A stretch of DNA of 64,000 nt from Scedosporium boydii (GCA_002221725.1 NJFT01000109.1:62001-126000); one strand, 5' to 3'. Positions 44,378 to 55,440 are shown, numbered from the stretch's first letter. Numbers and translations are program-made. Notes: a model not told the origin generated them from the letters alone.

Positions 44378-45694
44378 CTTGATGCACCTGGAACCGACAA
44401 AAGCTTGTTGGACTCCGCATGCGATACCGCGCGTGGAAGGACTAGGTACGATTACAGATACCGTCGAAGGAGGGGCTCTCGTTACTTCAGAGGCGGCAGT
44501 TGCAAAGTGAGATATGTCTTAATCTGGAATTGGAGCCACTAGCACTTTATGGAGACCAGGCCACCAAGATGCGAAAGTTGGGGTGGCAGGGGCGTCCCCG
44601 AACTACTTTTAGCACTGAACATCGTACTTGAGGAAACCGTAGCGGCGTCCCAGCAAACACTCCACAAGGCTCGCCTTAACACTGATCGCGGCCCGCTTGT
44701 TACCCCCTAATGCATTGTCCCAGCCGTAGTGATGCAGCTGTCTCCGATTTGACATTTAATGGGGCACTCTAAGTCCAGCCACGGTGCATACGTGGCGTGC
44801 TACGTGTCCGTCGGAATTCCAAATGTCGCTATTGGTAGTTTGCCTAAAGATTATCACCACGGGTCAAGCCTGCTGGTGAATATCTGACCAGGCAGCCAAT
44901 AGCTGTTCTGCGAATATGGTGAAAGCGTACCTTTGCATAACTCTATGCAGTCATCAGCCCGCCTTTGACGGCCAAAGAGTCCACCAGAGCCTCGCACTAC
45001 GAAGCAGCGAATGATCCTAGCTCATCCATTGGGACTTCGATCTCAGCGGCGGATTCAAAGGTAAAGGCACGAAACCATACTCCGAGTGCTAAGAACGAGT
45101 ATTTTATTGGGGGCATACAGAGGCGGACGGTCAAGGGACGAAGGAGAAATGAATCGAGGAGTCGTTCAAGTTGCTGCATGCTGCAAACCTCAGCCCCAGC
45201 CTGGCCATCTTCCCTAATTTACGTAGCCACACCATTAGACTCCACAACGGGGGATAGAATGTAAATTAACGAGCTGGGCGCCTTAGTGCTGCAGTAAGAG
45301 GCCTCCTATTTGATTAGAGTAGGAATTTTCTCCCGTTGGGGGGGGGCTCGCAGGATTCCTGATTTGGGAAGAGAGTCGTATAACCCGTTCCACGTTGCAT
45401 GTAGAGTCCCAGACCTCCCGCGAGATAGAGAATACTATGAAAGACCAGCCCTTGCCGGAATATCCATATGGGCCGTCTCCCCCCCAGCGATGTGTAGTAA
45501 CAAGCCTCCACTCTAAGGAGTCCCCGACTATCCAACTCTCGTCCCTCATGCTTAGCTACAACTGAAATTCCGGCAAAACTCATCTTTGTCCCTACTACCT
45601 CCCTGATATCTGGTGCAAGAGCCTATCAGTAGTTATGAGGCTACCGTGCTTCTCAGAGCCCGGAGCCTGCACAACACGCGACGCGCAGCGAGAA
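44378..45694. promoter_or_regulatory. divergent region, AAA+ gene / STAND-like gene
   Basis: 1.3 kb between two divergent accessory genes. Both promoters must lie here. Short frames (44965-45264 plus; 45314-45583 minus) overlap and show no domain. Confidence 0.4.
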
Positions 45695-47864
45695 ATGGAT
45701 ATGCACCTCAACTCTAAACAACCCACAGAGATACGTGGGCAACTCACGGACGATAATCTGTATACTACCCTTCGCCCTACAAGTTAGCCTGAACCAGTCG
45801 CTAACCCTAAAGTGCTGGCTGTTGTTCAAAGCGCCGAAGTGATACAATCGGAAGATGAGCAGGCCGCCTTCTGTCAGCTGGTAGAGTCTACCGGGAGGTT
45901 CTCCACCACCGAGAAGGCGGTACTTCAGTTCAGGACCGTCGATGAATTCCACGCCTTCTGGGAGGACGCTAAGTGTATCAAGCGCGACATCGAAGCCTCC
46001 AATAAGGATGGAGTCCGTCGATTTGCCCAGGAGTCACGGGAACTCGCGACGACCGCGTCGCAGATCCTCAGCGACATCTCCCCCATGCTTAAGCTTGTCC
46101 AGGACGTCGCGGCGCCTTACGGTGGGATGGCCGTAGGCGTGATCTCGTTTGTCTTCGCTGTATGTTCGGATCCGCTACTTGGACTCAATCCCTCGTGCAT
46201 CTTGCCCAGCCAAGCCCCGGCCCTTCCCGTGTATTAGAGCGTCAAGAATACTAATTGCCTTCTAGGTTGCTGCAAATCGGGATGCTATGGAAGAGCAGAT
46301 TTCGGCCACGTTTGCCGAGATCAGTGACAGCCTCCCCGGACTAAGAGTATATGCAAACATCTATAACGATGAGCATGAGTTAGACCAGCTCCTGCAGACG
46401 AAGATCGTCAAGGCGTATAGGTCTTTCACTACATTTTGCATAGCCGCAACTAAGTTTTACACTCAGGGAACCTTCGGTAAGTTAGGTCATGATGACTATC
46501 CGAACTTACTAGGGGCGTTTGTCCTCAACTAACTTAGGAAAATCGCACTTCAGTCCGATGGGCCATGGCTCTGGTGAGACCAGTAAGCATGGAAGAAAAG
46601 GCTGCGGCGGTGCGAGCTGCGTTAGCAGATATGCGCTGTGTTTGTGAGGCAGAGCTGAACAAGAATGTGTATGTCGTACGGAAACAAAATGAAAACCAGG
46701 CTAGGCTTATCAAAGGTTAGTTGAACACCACATTCACATGGTGTAGTAAAATCTACGCTTGCAGGGTTCTAACCCGAAACCGACTAGGACTCAGGGAGGA
46801 GAGCCAAAGGCAGAGCGGGCAACTCAAAGGTTGGTTGAATTCTAACTCCTAACATGGACATTTTCCAATCTGGCAATCGAATAACCTAAACTGGGGAATC
46901 TAGAACTGAAGAAGCAAAATGAAGAGCTGCAACAGAAAATCAAACGTAAGTTTATTAGGCATTTTACACCTGAAATACCCCAACTTCTCCTCTCTACGCA
47001 CTAGGTGTTGACATCTTAGCTCCGATACGGATAGAGCTGCAGGATGGCCATGACTCCAATCGGCTGGAGGAGATAAGAGAACTACTTGGCCAGAAGACAT
47101 ATTCTGTAGAAGACGAGGCCAAAAGATTCAATGAGTACCGCTCGTATGCCTGCCGCGCCATTTCCCCATTCCTGCAGAGCATGGGAGATGTCCAGCAACT
47201 CTCCAGATTCAAACAGCGGCCCGCTTACCGTAGTTGGAGCACCTCCGAGCATTCATGTATGCTCATCCTGTGCGGGCGCAACCACCACTCGATCCAGGGA
47301 TCCAACTGGTGCTGGCTATCACCCGTGGCCATCGACGTGATTTCCGGCATTCGAAATTCGAACAGCGACGACCACGCGAGCGCGTACTACGTGTTAGGCC
47401 TCCGTCGCGGTGACTTGGTGCCGCAGGTTCTGTCCGCCATCCTCATCCAGCTCCTGCATTCGAACAGGCAGGCCCTGCACAGTGACGAGGCGGGATACAC
47501 CGAGCTCCGCAATGAGCTCCGCAAGTACCAGAAGGAGACCTTCAGCGGCGGGCGCCACACGCATCTCAAAGCCGTGGCGCTGAGGACGCTGAATATGTTG
47601 GGTTCATCTGGGAAGACCATCTACATCGTCCTGGACCGCGTAGAGTGGTGCCAGGTTATATCCGACGAGGAGGCGGAGTCGGCGGACCACCGGGAGAAGA
47701 TCCTTGAGACTATGGTCTACCTGGTGGAAGAGGCGCAAGTCAGGCTTCGGGTACTGGCTGTTGTTAATGCTCTGGCTTTCCCCTTGGAAAAGGTGGACCT
47801 GGGCCAGAAGAGGAATGATAGCGTGATTATCCATACTGCTAAGCAAGGAGAGGCTTGGCGGTGA
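45695..47864 (+). CDS. DUF7708/STAND-like protein with central coiled coil, P-loop absent
   Basis: Seven exons: 45695-45734, 45798-46159, 46266-46476, 46554-46715, 46788-46829, 46904-46945, 47005-47864. The joined length is 1719 bases, 572 residues. The N-terminal ~240 residues are helical (TVDEFHAFWEDAKCI, then PYGGMAVGVISFVFA, VAANRDAMEEQI), like the DUF7708 module heading many fungal STAND/NLR proteins. A coiled coil of three 14-residue repeats follows (about 245-287). The last ~285 residues have NTPase-like strands (CMLILCGRN, IYIVLDRVEWCQ, LRVLAVVNA) but no GxxxxGK[ST], so nucleotide binding is unlikely or atypical. Exon 1 and its donor (ATAC|GTGGGC) are the least certain; all later junctions are phase-consistent. 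It may be an incompatibility or immune-type regulator; this is inference. Confidence 0.72.
46674..46945 (+). repeat. tandem 42-nt coiled-coil exon modules
   Basis: The last 42 bases of exon 4 and the two complete exons 46788-46829 and 46904-46945 each encode 14 residues (two heptads), all cut at phase 1. Peptides are VRKQNENQARLIKG, LREESQRQSGQLKE and LKKQNEELQQKIKR. The introns after the first two begin alike (GTTRGTTGAA), so exon plus intron seem to have been duplicated as a unit. Confidence 0.75.
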
Positions 47865-49653
47865 AGTGGCAGCTGCCACTAGATAATCCTACATGAAGTC
47901 GAAGCTGCTGTAGGTGCCTGGGTTGGTTCATGATACCGATTTTCCTTGGCGGTGGACATTAAGGATGATAATTATATGCTCGAAAGGTCACATGAGATGG
48001 GCTTTCTAATGTGACTTGGCATCGCTCTTAGGATCTAATATCTCCCTATTAAAATGATCCCAGACAAATTTCTGGAATTTGGATGGAGGTGTCGAGCATG
48101 CCGTTTTCTGATTCCTCCAAATCTCGTCACGTGCGCCGGCTATGGCACTACCATGTCCCAATTTCGACGCGTCGTCTTTCGATAAATATCAAGTACTACT
48201 TCCCCCCCAAGCACGTCTTCGATTCTACGTCGAGACAACTTATCATCCCCGTTCCTCTCCCCGACCTTCGAGGCCCTCAATCTCGGAAATTCTGTATCCG
48301 AACTAATCGCGGAAATGCCGCACCTGGAGCGTCAAAGCACGACCTTACCGAGCGCAAGCTTCACATAACTTTTAATATGATAAGTGGCGATGCCCCTGCC
48401 TTAGATATGTCCTCAAATTTAACAACCTTGCCTAAGATAGATATTGCAGCTCATCCGACAGCATCCTACAGTGCTTCTCGCAAATACAAACGCTCACGAT
48501 GAACAGCTAACGAGCAGCCGGCTTCCATAAGAATTGGCGAGGAGCAGCTAGAGTTGACGAAACTATGTGGAAGCAGCTACCAGCCTGCCTGGAAGTGGGG
48601 TTAGAAGTGGAGATTTTTGACGAACGGTTGCGTAGGTCGAGACCAACGGCATATTGGAATGCCTCGTCCAATACGTCGCCTAACCATGCCACTACCAATC
48701 AGGATCATACGCTGGGCGTCAGAGGAGCTGAGCTCCACTTGTCCCTGCCCACCTCCAGGACAGCAGGCTGGCAGATGCAGAAAATGGAAACAGGAGGATT
48801 TATCCAGTTCGAATACGAGCCAACATATCACGTTTCCAGTAGAGGATTCGGGCTAAGCTTTATCTCTCGAAGAGACGCGGCTAAGATTAGCTCGGTAGAG
48901 AGAATCTGTTACAGTCGTGTGAACGTCCATTAGCCTATTCAAAGTCATAAGTTGTATAAGAGTCTAGCTGCGATTTCGCCGAGTTGGCACCCTGGCCGGA
49001 AAGCTGGGAGACGCGTTGCTTTCTCACCTGGTTAGGGATCAGGATATCCGCTGACCCGCTGGGCTCTCGGAGGTGTTGGACGTATTGGGGTAGGTAGCTG
49101 TATGAGGAGATCATGTCGGCCAGATAAGGCGAACTCGTCCGGGACCAAGACTCTCAACCGTGGTACTCTGGTGACTCAAGAATCCCACCCTCGAACTTCT
49201 CTCTGCTTCCCATAGGTGTCAGCCCCTCCCGTCTGCTCTCTGTTCTCCCCCGCTAGCCACGGTGCGAACACACTTTGCCTAATTTAAACTTCTAGGTTAC
49301 AGCACTTAGATAATCTCGCCAGGAAACTCCATTGTATTATTTCACATCAGCTTAGACAACAGAACTAGATTCCCCTCTAAGCTTCCTTCTTTACTCCCCG
49401 AAAGCTCTCCACATACTTGACTAGCTGCATACTTGACTAGCTATTTACGAAGTAAAGCTTCTTTTTTTTTATCTTCTTCTTTTATCGAAGCTAGCGATGC
49501 TTTCGGTCTAGTTGCTATATGCTTCGAGTTCTCCCTAAACTCGTGAGCAGCCACAACCCCTTCAGTGCCTTTCAGCAGTTGTACGAAGGAGCGTAGACCT
49601 TACCTCCGAGTCCCTTCTAGGCTCCTCTCCGGCAGCACCCCTCGCATCAAAAA
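47865..49653. other. 1.8-kb gene-poor end of the accessory island
   Basis: No confident gene. Two open frames on the plus strand (48083-48502 and 48565-48933) have protein-like composition but different frames and no known domain. The last 400 bases are the promoter and leader of the CutC gene. Confidence 0.45.
48083..48502 (+). CDS. possible orphan ORF
   Basis: 139-codon frame beginning with ATG, Pro/Ser/Arg-rich, with no recognised domain, signal peptide or membrane segment. It could be an orphan gene of the accessory island, an exon of a longer gene joined to 48565-48933 by an unseen intron, or chance. I do not recognise it. Confidence 0.2.
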   Translation: MEVSSMPFSDSSKSRHVRRLWHYHVPISTRRLSINIKYYFPPKHVFDSTSRQLIIPVPLPDLRGPQSRKFCIRTNRGNAAPGASKHDLTERKLHITFNMISGDAPALDMSSNLTTLPKIDIAAHPTASYSASRKYKRSR

Positions 49654-50445
49654 ATGCCCCGAATAAACCTAGAAATTCCCATCTTCTCCCCCTCCATCAC
49701 CCCCTCTCTCACCAACGCCGCAACCCGCCTCGAGCTCAATGCTCCAAACTCGTACCCCTCCGGCGGTCTCACCCCGCCCCTCTCAACCCTCTCGGCCCTC
49801 ACCTCCTCCATATCTACCGGGATCCACGTACCCATCCGCGTAATGATTCGCCCACGCGGACCACCACCTCGGCCGAATCATGACTTCATCTACAGTGACG
49901 ACAAGCTGGATACAATGGCGGAAAGCATCCGGACCTTCAAGGCATCGGGACTAATGAGCCGTGAGCGGGGCGACGGGTTCGTCTTCGGAGTGCTATCATT
50001 ACAGGAGAGCTCGCCCGGCGACGGGGCGAAGTTGCCGTCGATAGACTTGTCCGCGAATAAAAGGCTCGTCGAAGAGGCGCTTCCGTACGGATGTGTCTTC
50101 CATCGCGCATTCGACTCTATTCTCGCCACGGGGACGTCGGTGGAAGACGCTGTTGAGAGTTTGTTAACGTGCGGGTTCGATGGCGTGCTCACGTCCGGGG
50201 GCCCGGGAAACGCCGTGGAAAATCTACCTGTATTCCGAGGGCTTGTTGCCTCTGCGAAGGGAAGGCTGGATATTCTCATCGGCGGGGGTGTGAGGGCTGA
50301 GAATGCTGCGAGGATCTTGGAAGCCGTGGGGCCGGGTGACCGGGTCTGGCTGCATAGTTCCTGTCTCGGCAAGTCTGGGACTGATCAAGTTGATGAAGAG
50401 GAGGCTGCTGCATTAGTTCGGGTTATGACCGATAGCTTTAAGTAG
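49654..50445 (+). CDS. CutC family protein
   Basis: Single exon, 263 residues. It is a CutC-type TIM barrel. Visible strands and motifs are RLELNAPNSYPSGGLTP, VPIRVMIRPRG, FVFGVLS, VFHRAFDSI, GFDGVLTSGG and DILIGGGVRAENA, ending with the loop VWLHSSC. These follow the family order, including Glu of LELNAP and the HRAFD motif. CutC was linked to copper tolerance in bacteria; its biochemical role is unsettled. No targeting signal, so probably cytosolic. Family length (about 240-260) fits a complete protein. The 3' end converges on the LCCL gene. Confidence 0.93.
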   Translation: MPRINLEIPIFSPSITPSLTNAATRLELNAPNSYPSGGLTPPLSTLSALTSSISTGIHVPIRVMIRPRGPPPRPNHDFIYSDDKLDTMAESIRTFKASGLMSRERGDGFVFGVLSLQESSPGDGAKLPSIDLSANKRLVEEALPYGCVFHRAFDSILATGTSVEDAVESLLTCGFDGVLTSGGPGNAVENLPVFRGLVASAKGRLDILIGGGVRAENAARILEAVGPGDRVWLHSSCLGKSGTDQVDEEEAAALVRVMTDSFK

Positions 50446-50774
50446 CATATGAATTCCACGCAAGGATAAAATAAAAATCAGTGAGTATCTCTTTATTTGT
50501 GATCTATCCATTCAAATAAGACGTACGCATCTTGAGCCTCTTGGGTAAGGACAGACGCCTCTCGTCCCAACAGAGAGGAGAGTTTAGGCACATATAGCCA
50601 CCGAGCTTCAACTCGCTATCAGATACATCTAATAGGAAAAAAACTTTATGCTGTAAACAAAAAGACCGGGCCAATCCTAAACGCCACTTGCTCACAAAAC
50701 ATGAAAACCATTGAAATCTGCCCCAAAAGAGAGAGGAAAAACTTTAAAAAAAGGATGAAATGGTCTTGTGAATC
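50446..50774. other. convergent 3' flanks, CutC and LCCL genes
   Basis: 329 bp between converging stops, AT-rich; probable 3' UTRs. No gene is seen. Confidence 0.5.
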
Positions 50775-52739
50775 CTATTTTCGATACTTGCGAGCCACGG
50801 CACCAGCATCCTCGTCTTCCTCCACATTCCCGGTCTCACCGCTCACACTAGACGGCCCAGGCGCCATCTGAACCCACTCCTTATCTCTCGTCCAGACACC
50901 AGCCTTGGTGTAATCCAACCCCGTCCGACCATCAAGGTATCCGAAGCGGAAATACTCATTCGCATTGAGATCACCCTTCCTCTCCCAGACGAAGCTATCA
51001 ACCTTGCTCGTCGAATCGTCATAGTAGCCTCGGAACCGCTCGACGTCGTTGACGAGCACGGAGATGCCGTCGTAGGCGATACCGGGAGGATCCTCCCAGC
51101 GGAACGTGATGGTTGACGAGTTGTCACCAAGGGTAATCTCCGGGGCGAGAATCGTAGGCAGTTTGGACCCCAGTTGAGCATCGCCTTGGAGCGCGATATC
51201 GGTCTGCAGCACGGGGTCGAAGCCCCAGCGCGCGATACCGTTAAGGAAAAGTCCGATGAGCAGGCCTTGGTAGAAAAGGGAAGGTCGCATCTGGAGACTC
51301 GTTCCGGGCAGGAACAGAAGAGCAATGATGTAGTGGTGCAACCGCAAATTCAAATCCGGAAGGACGAGACAGACGACGATGGACAGGACGAACAGGGTGT
51401 AGAGCTTGAGATACTTGAGCAGCCGACCTTCCTGGCGGAAGAAGTAGACCTGCGAGCAGACGATGATGAGTAGGACGAGAATGATGCCCGCGAGCGCACC
51501 CCTAGCACCGGGTTGTTGCTGAAGATCGTGTTTGTTGAGCCGTTGGATAGGAATCCAGTTGAACGTGTAGTTTTCGAGGGCCCCCACCCAGCAGGCGCCG
51601 AGCCACAAGACCGTCTTCTCCACCTGCGCCGTGAGACCCTTAAGCGTCCGTCGCACACCCATCTTGTCGTACATGACCCACGCGCAGAACATGGCGGGCA
51701 AGAACTTGCCCAACAAGTTGGAGATGAGGTCGGCAATTGAGTAGTGGCGTGGAGGGTCCGACGCTAGACCGACGTGCCAGAAGATGCCGACGAAAGAGGT
51801 GAAGAAGAAGAGCGTCGAGGACGACGTGAACAACGACATGGCCGTGGTAAACACTACGGAAATGGCGAGAAGGGGCCATCGCATGTCTTTCGCTCGGCAT
51901 TTGATCCCGTCGAGAAACGTGTAAGCGAGGGGGAAGTATGAATCAAAGCCAAGGCTGTCGATGCCGCTCCTTCGCGAGGCCGGGAAGCTGTCATGCCGCC
52001 CGACCAGCGTCACAACACCACAACCTCCCTCGTCGTTTGAGACCACGCCAGCATGAATCGCAGCCCCACAAATATACGAGTCTCCACGGTAGATCGCATC
52101 CTCGTTGGACCCCGGCGCTGCACCGCCGATGACGAAAGGACGGTAAATCGCCGTCTGGTTGCCCACGGCTCTCGGGTTCAGCACGTGGTAGCTTTCACAA
52201 TTCGCTGGGCACCGGAAGGGAAACCCAGTCCCGTTAAAAGGTCGGCAGTCGTCTCCGTTGACGCCGCAATTATTCCCACGACCCCAGTAGGTGGCGCCAC
52301 AGCCGATCGTCTGCGGGTCACCCCATCCCTCAATCTCGCTGGCATATATTTCCTGCCTCTTGACGAGAGCGAATGTGACGATCCAAATGGCGAAAAACAA
52401 CCCCAAGACACCGATGCGCTGCTTCTTTCGAGGTAGGAACCGTTCGACGAGGTAGAGCGGGTACGTCTGCACGTTGGGGAAGATTGGCGTGATGGTATAG
52501 CGAATGCCGCCAGGCGCAGGGCCGCGCGTCCAAGCCACCGTTGACTTCCAGAGTCGACGGACGGCAAAGGGCACCCAACTGTGCCTTTTCTGAGCGGTTA
52601 CTTCGTCCGACCCTGTCGTTCCGTCTGAATCGGACATCTCGAGGCGGGTGTCGGGGATCGGAGCGTCAGGGTGGTCGTCATCGGGTTGGTTAGAGTGGGA
52701 CATGAGAGGTGTGGATTCGTCGTAGCTTCTGCGAACCAT
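50775..52739 (-). CDS. LCCL-domain multi-pass membrane protein
   Basis: Single exon, 654 residues, ATG at 52739. A ~105-residue hydrophilic N-terminus is followed by a membrane helix (about 109-126, VLGLFFAIWIVTFALV). An LCCL domain at about 146-280 has the signature GCGATYWGRGNNCGVNGDDC and further cysteines (C177, C181, C224, C240). Then come roughly seven to eight hydrophobic helices, and a C-terminal extracytoplasmic segment of beta character (ITFRWEDPP, FRFGYLDG). Because LCCL cysteines form disulfides, that domain should face the lumen or outside. The function of fungal LCCL membrane proteins is unknown. It is divergent from QTRT2. Confidence 0.92.
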   Translation of the reverse strand: MVRRSYDESTPLMSHSNQPDDDHPDAPIPDTRLEMSDSDGTTGSDEVTAQKRHSWVPFAVRRLWKSTVAWTRGPAPGGIRYTITPIFPNVQTYPLYLVERFLPRKKQRIGVLGLFFAIWIVTFALVKRQEIYASEIEGWGDPQTIGCGATYWGRGNNCGVNGDDCRPFNGTGFPFRCPANCESYHVLNPRAVGNQTAIYRPFVIGGAAPGSNEDAIYRGDSYICGAAIHAGVVSNDEGGCGVVTLVGRHDSFPASRRSGIDSLGFDSYFPLAYTFLDGIKCRAKDMRWPLLAISVVFTTAMSLFTSSSTLFFFTSFVGIFWHVGLASDPPRHYSIADLISNLLGKFLPAMFCAWVMYDKMGVRRTLKGLTAQVEKTVLWLGACWVGALENYTFNWIPIQRLNKHDLQQQPGARGALAGIILVLLIIVCSQVYFFRQEGRLLKYLKLYTLFVLSIVVCLVLPDLNLRLHHYIIALLFLPGTSLQMRPSLFYQGLLIGLFLNGIARWGFDPVLQTDIALQGDAQLGSKLPTILAPEITLGDNSSTITFRWEDPPGIAYDGISVLVNDVERFRGYYDDSTSKVDSFVWERKGDLNANEYFRFGYLDGRTGLDYTKAGVWTRDKEWVQMAPGPSSVSGETGNVEEDEDAGAVARKYRK

Positions 52740-53590
52740 AGTGTTGTTGGAAATGGGAGGACGTTGCCTGTATAGGCTATGTACGCTATGGGGGGTTTAT
52801 TTTTGGGGGTGTCGATCCGCTATGCGTCTCGCTTCCGCAGGGTGGTGGTGGTCCCGGAAACTCCGGCAAGACAAAAGAGCGTTCAAAGGCTGAATGCGCG
52901 GTAGGCAGCGTAAGCAGCATGAGCAGTGCAACGGTGATGCGGGGCGTGGGCGTTGGCGTCGGCAGACAGGAATGAAGGACTGTTTTACTGGTGATTGTTT
53001 ATATTTACCTAACGAGAGAGAAGTAAGTAGTTTCCCCAGCTGCCGAAGGGATGCCGGGGAATGTCAACTCTTATACTCGGAATGGCCGGACAATGGATGT
53101 TGATAACGGAGGAACCTTCCACCAGTGCGACCGGCGCTGTCTCGGCTGGAAGTTTAAAGAGCATGTCATGTCGCCCAACATCCCTAAAGTCAGGAATTAG
53201 AAGGTCAGGATTCCCCACAGGTGGGGACTTCCTTCCACGATTGGCTCGGATGGGCTGCACTAAGCCCGGTGGACCTGGCCATGCCACTATCGAGGCAGGG
53301 GTGATCATTAAACGCATATCCTCGCATATTTGTCCGAATATCGGCTTTTAGGGTTTAGTCTCAAACCTGAGAGAGAAACGCTTCTCATCGCGACTGCATC
53401 CGTGACCACCTGCCATATTAATCGAAGCCTGAGATCTCGAGATTCACACGATAACAGTCGGTCACTGAAGGGGAACTCGTAGCACCGGAGCGCCCCATAC
53501 GAGGCGGGGTTGCTGTTGTGTAAAGCGCCGCTAAAGAGTGAAAAATATTTTGCCCTGTCATCCCCCTCCGGCGCACGCATATCTACCAGC
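52740..53590. promoter_or_regulatory. divergent promoter, LCCL gene / QTRT2
   Basis: 850 bp between divergent starts, containing both promoters. Small frames on both strands show no domain. The QTRT2 frame stays open upstream to 53510 but without an ATG. Confidence 0.4.
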
Positions 53591-54992
53591 ATGAGTGAGG
53601 GGAACAACTTAATCCCATCTCAAGAATCTGAAGAAATGGGGTTTCAGGTATTGAAGGCAGTGGCCGGAAGCGGCGCAGGCGTGAGGTTAGGCAGACTATG
53701 TCTTCCAAGCCGACTCCCTGTTCAAACGCCTGGTTTCATTGGGCTCACATCCCGAGGCACGCTTCCACATCTTACACCAGATACGATAAAGAAGCACACT
53801 TCGTTCGAGGCAGCATATATGGCGCTTGAGGATTGTACGTTGACGTGACGCGATCCTCCTTTTCAGAATACACATGCGACTAACAGCTCCGATAGTCATC
53901 GAGAAGAAGGACCCGCCCATCTATGTTACCCCTTCTGCGGGGCGTCGTCCCCTTCAGGCTTTCACAGCTTTCCCCAAAGACCACATCCTCATCATGGGCG
54001 CCAGAAGGATACCCCCGGTCACAACCCCTCTAGGAAATGGAAACAAGCACGTGGCTGTGTTCACGTCTACCGGTTTCCGCAACATCCCTATCGAGGAGTA
54101 CAGCAAGAGGATCGCAACGCTGAGGCCAGATATCGCGATCCCTCTCGTGGACCTGCCACATACGAGTTCTACTCCTAATTCCAGGAAACTCATCAAGATG
54201 GTGGACAGGACAGAAGACTGGGTAGACACCTTCCTCAAGAACAGGAAGGACGACCCGGCGACCGCTGAGGGCGTTGCAGTCTTCGCGCCTATCCCCCCCG
54301 TGGAGCGGCCCATCCAATGGCAATACCTCGAGCACCTATCCGAGGAAGTGGCCGATTCCCTATCAGGGCTGGCCATCTACGATGCCGACATCATCCCCGA
54401 CTTATCACATTACAAGTCCCTGGAGGCGCTCCCACGGCTCGTTCTCCAACCTCCGCCCACACCTCATCATGTCCTCCGCCAAATCGCTCTCGGCGCAGAC
54501 ATGTGCCTCGTTCCATTCATCAACGATATGTCAGACAACGGCATCGCTCTAACATTCACCTTCACCCCTCCCACCCAAAACGCAGAAAAACCAGCGGAAC
54601 ACCTCCCTCTAGGCGTAAACATGTGGCCCGTCGAAAACAGCACATCCCTCGAGTCCCCCATGCCCGGCTGCAAGTGCTACACCTGCACGAAGCACAACCG
54701 CGCCTTCATCCGTCATCTCCTCAACGCCAACGAGATGCTGAGCTGGACGCTGCTGCAGATCCACAACCACCACGTCATGAGCGAGTTCTTCGCCGCCGTT
54801 CGGGCGAAGCTCGCCGAGGGGGAGGCAGCGTTTGAGGAGGCCCGCAAGGCGTTTGCGGCGGCGTATGAGCCTGAGTTGCCGACGCCGACGGGTCAGAGGC
54901 CGAGGGCTAGGGGATATCACTTTAAGGGGGAGCCTGGGGAGAAGATTAATGATCCGGCGTGGACGAACTTGAATAAGGAGGAGGGAGAGTAG
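53591..54992 (+). CDS. QTRT2: queuine tRNA-ribosyltransferase accessory subunit 2
   Basis: Two exons, 53591-53834 and 53896-54992, with a 61-bp intron (GATT|GTACGT ... CGATAG|TC, branch GACTAAC). The protein has 446 residues. Splicing gives MALEDFIEKKDPPIY, the family sequence; other acceptors give a stop or wrong frame. It partners the catalytic subunit QTRT1 to exchange G34 for queuine in tRNAs for Tyr, His, Asp and Asn, at the mitochondrial surface in other eukaryotes. Visible marks are FIGLTSRGTLPHLTPD, ILIMGARRIPPV, and the zinc site CKCYTCTKHNRAFIRHLL...HNHH. The C-terminal ~60 residues form a helix plus a basic tail. A second Met at 53636 is nearer the conserved start (GFQVLKAV) and may be used instead. 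Confidence 0.92.
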
Positions 54993-55346
54993 GCTGCGGT
55001 TTAGGTGCTTGAAGAGGACTTTTTAAGTTAGGATATCTAAGTGGCCTTGGTTCAGGGCTCAATATGGATGGGCTTTCCTCCTCCATACTGATGATTCTTT
55101 ACAGCATCGGCGAGGCGCTTTGGTGTTGCATACAGACAATCTGCTGAATAAAAGCAGATGAGTAGAGAGAGAATACAGAGGAATAAACACCAATAGAGGT
55201 TAAGACAGAAATAAAACAGATATACCCGCTCCAAAATATAATTAGCCAATATTCTGTTGCTGATGGAGATGAAGCACTCTGCTCGCTGGCGCTGGGTGCG
55301 GCAGTACATTAATAAGGACGAATAGTTACCAGCAAAAATAACTCAA
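54993..55346. other. QTRT2 3' flank / tRNA 5' flank
   Basis: About 350 bp, AT-rich in its second half. No gene is supported. Confidence 0.5.
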
Positions 55347-55351
55347 GCGGG

Positions 55352-55383
<32 letters not shown>

Positions 55384-55439
55384 CAAAAACTTCGGTTCAG
55401 TCTATCTGAAGGTCCTCGGTTCAATCCCGAGTCACCGCA
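55347..55439 (+). tRNA. tRNA-Phe: tRNA-Phe (GAA) with 20-nt intron
   Basis: A full cloverleaf folds: acceptor GCGGGGA/TCACCGC, D-arm GCTC/GAGC, anticodon stem TCAGA/TCTGA with loop CTGAAGA (anticodon GAA at 55380-55382), T-arm CTCGG/CCGAG with TTCAATC loop, discriminator A at 55439. The intron is 55384-55403, one base 3' of the anticodon at the canonical 37/38 site. It contains TTCAG, complementary to the anticodon region CTGAA, as usual for eukaryotic tRNA introns. Acceptor pair 5-68 is G-A, a mismatch. A and B boxes are intact. Confidence 0.96.
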
Positions 55440-55440
55440 C

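Noticed and set aside
54274..54835. Long Arg/His/Pro-rich plus-strand frames inside QTRT2
   Set aside because: They are alternate-frame shadows of a GC-rich coding exon.
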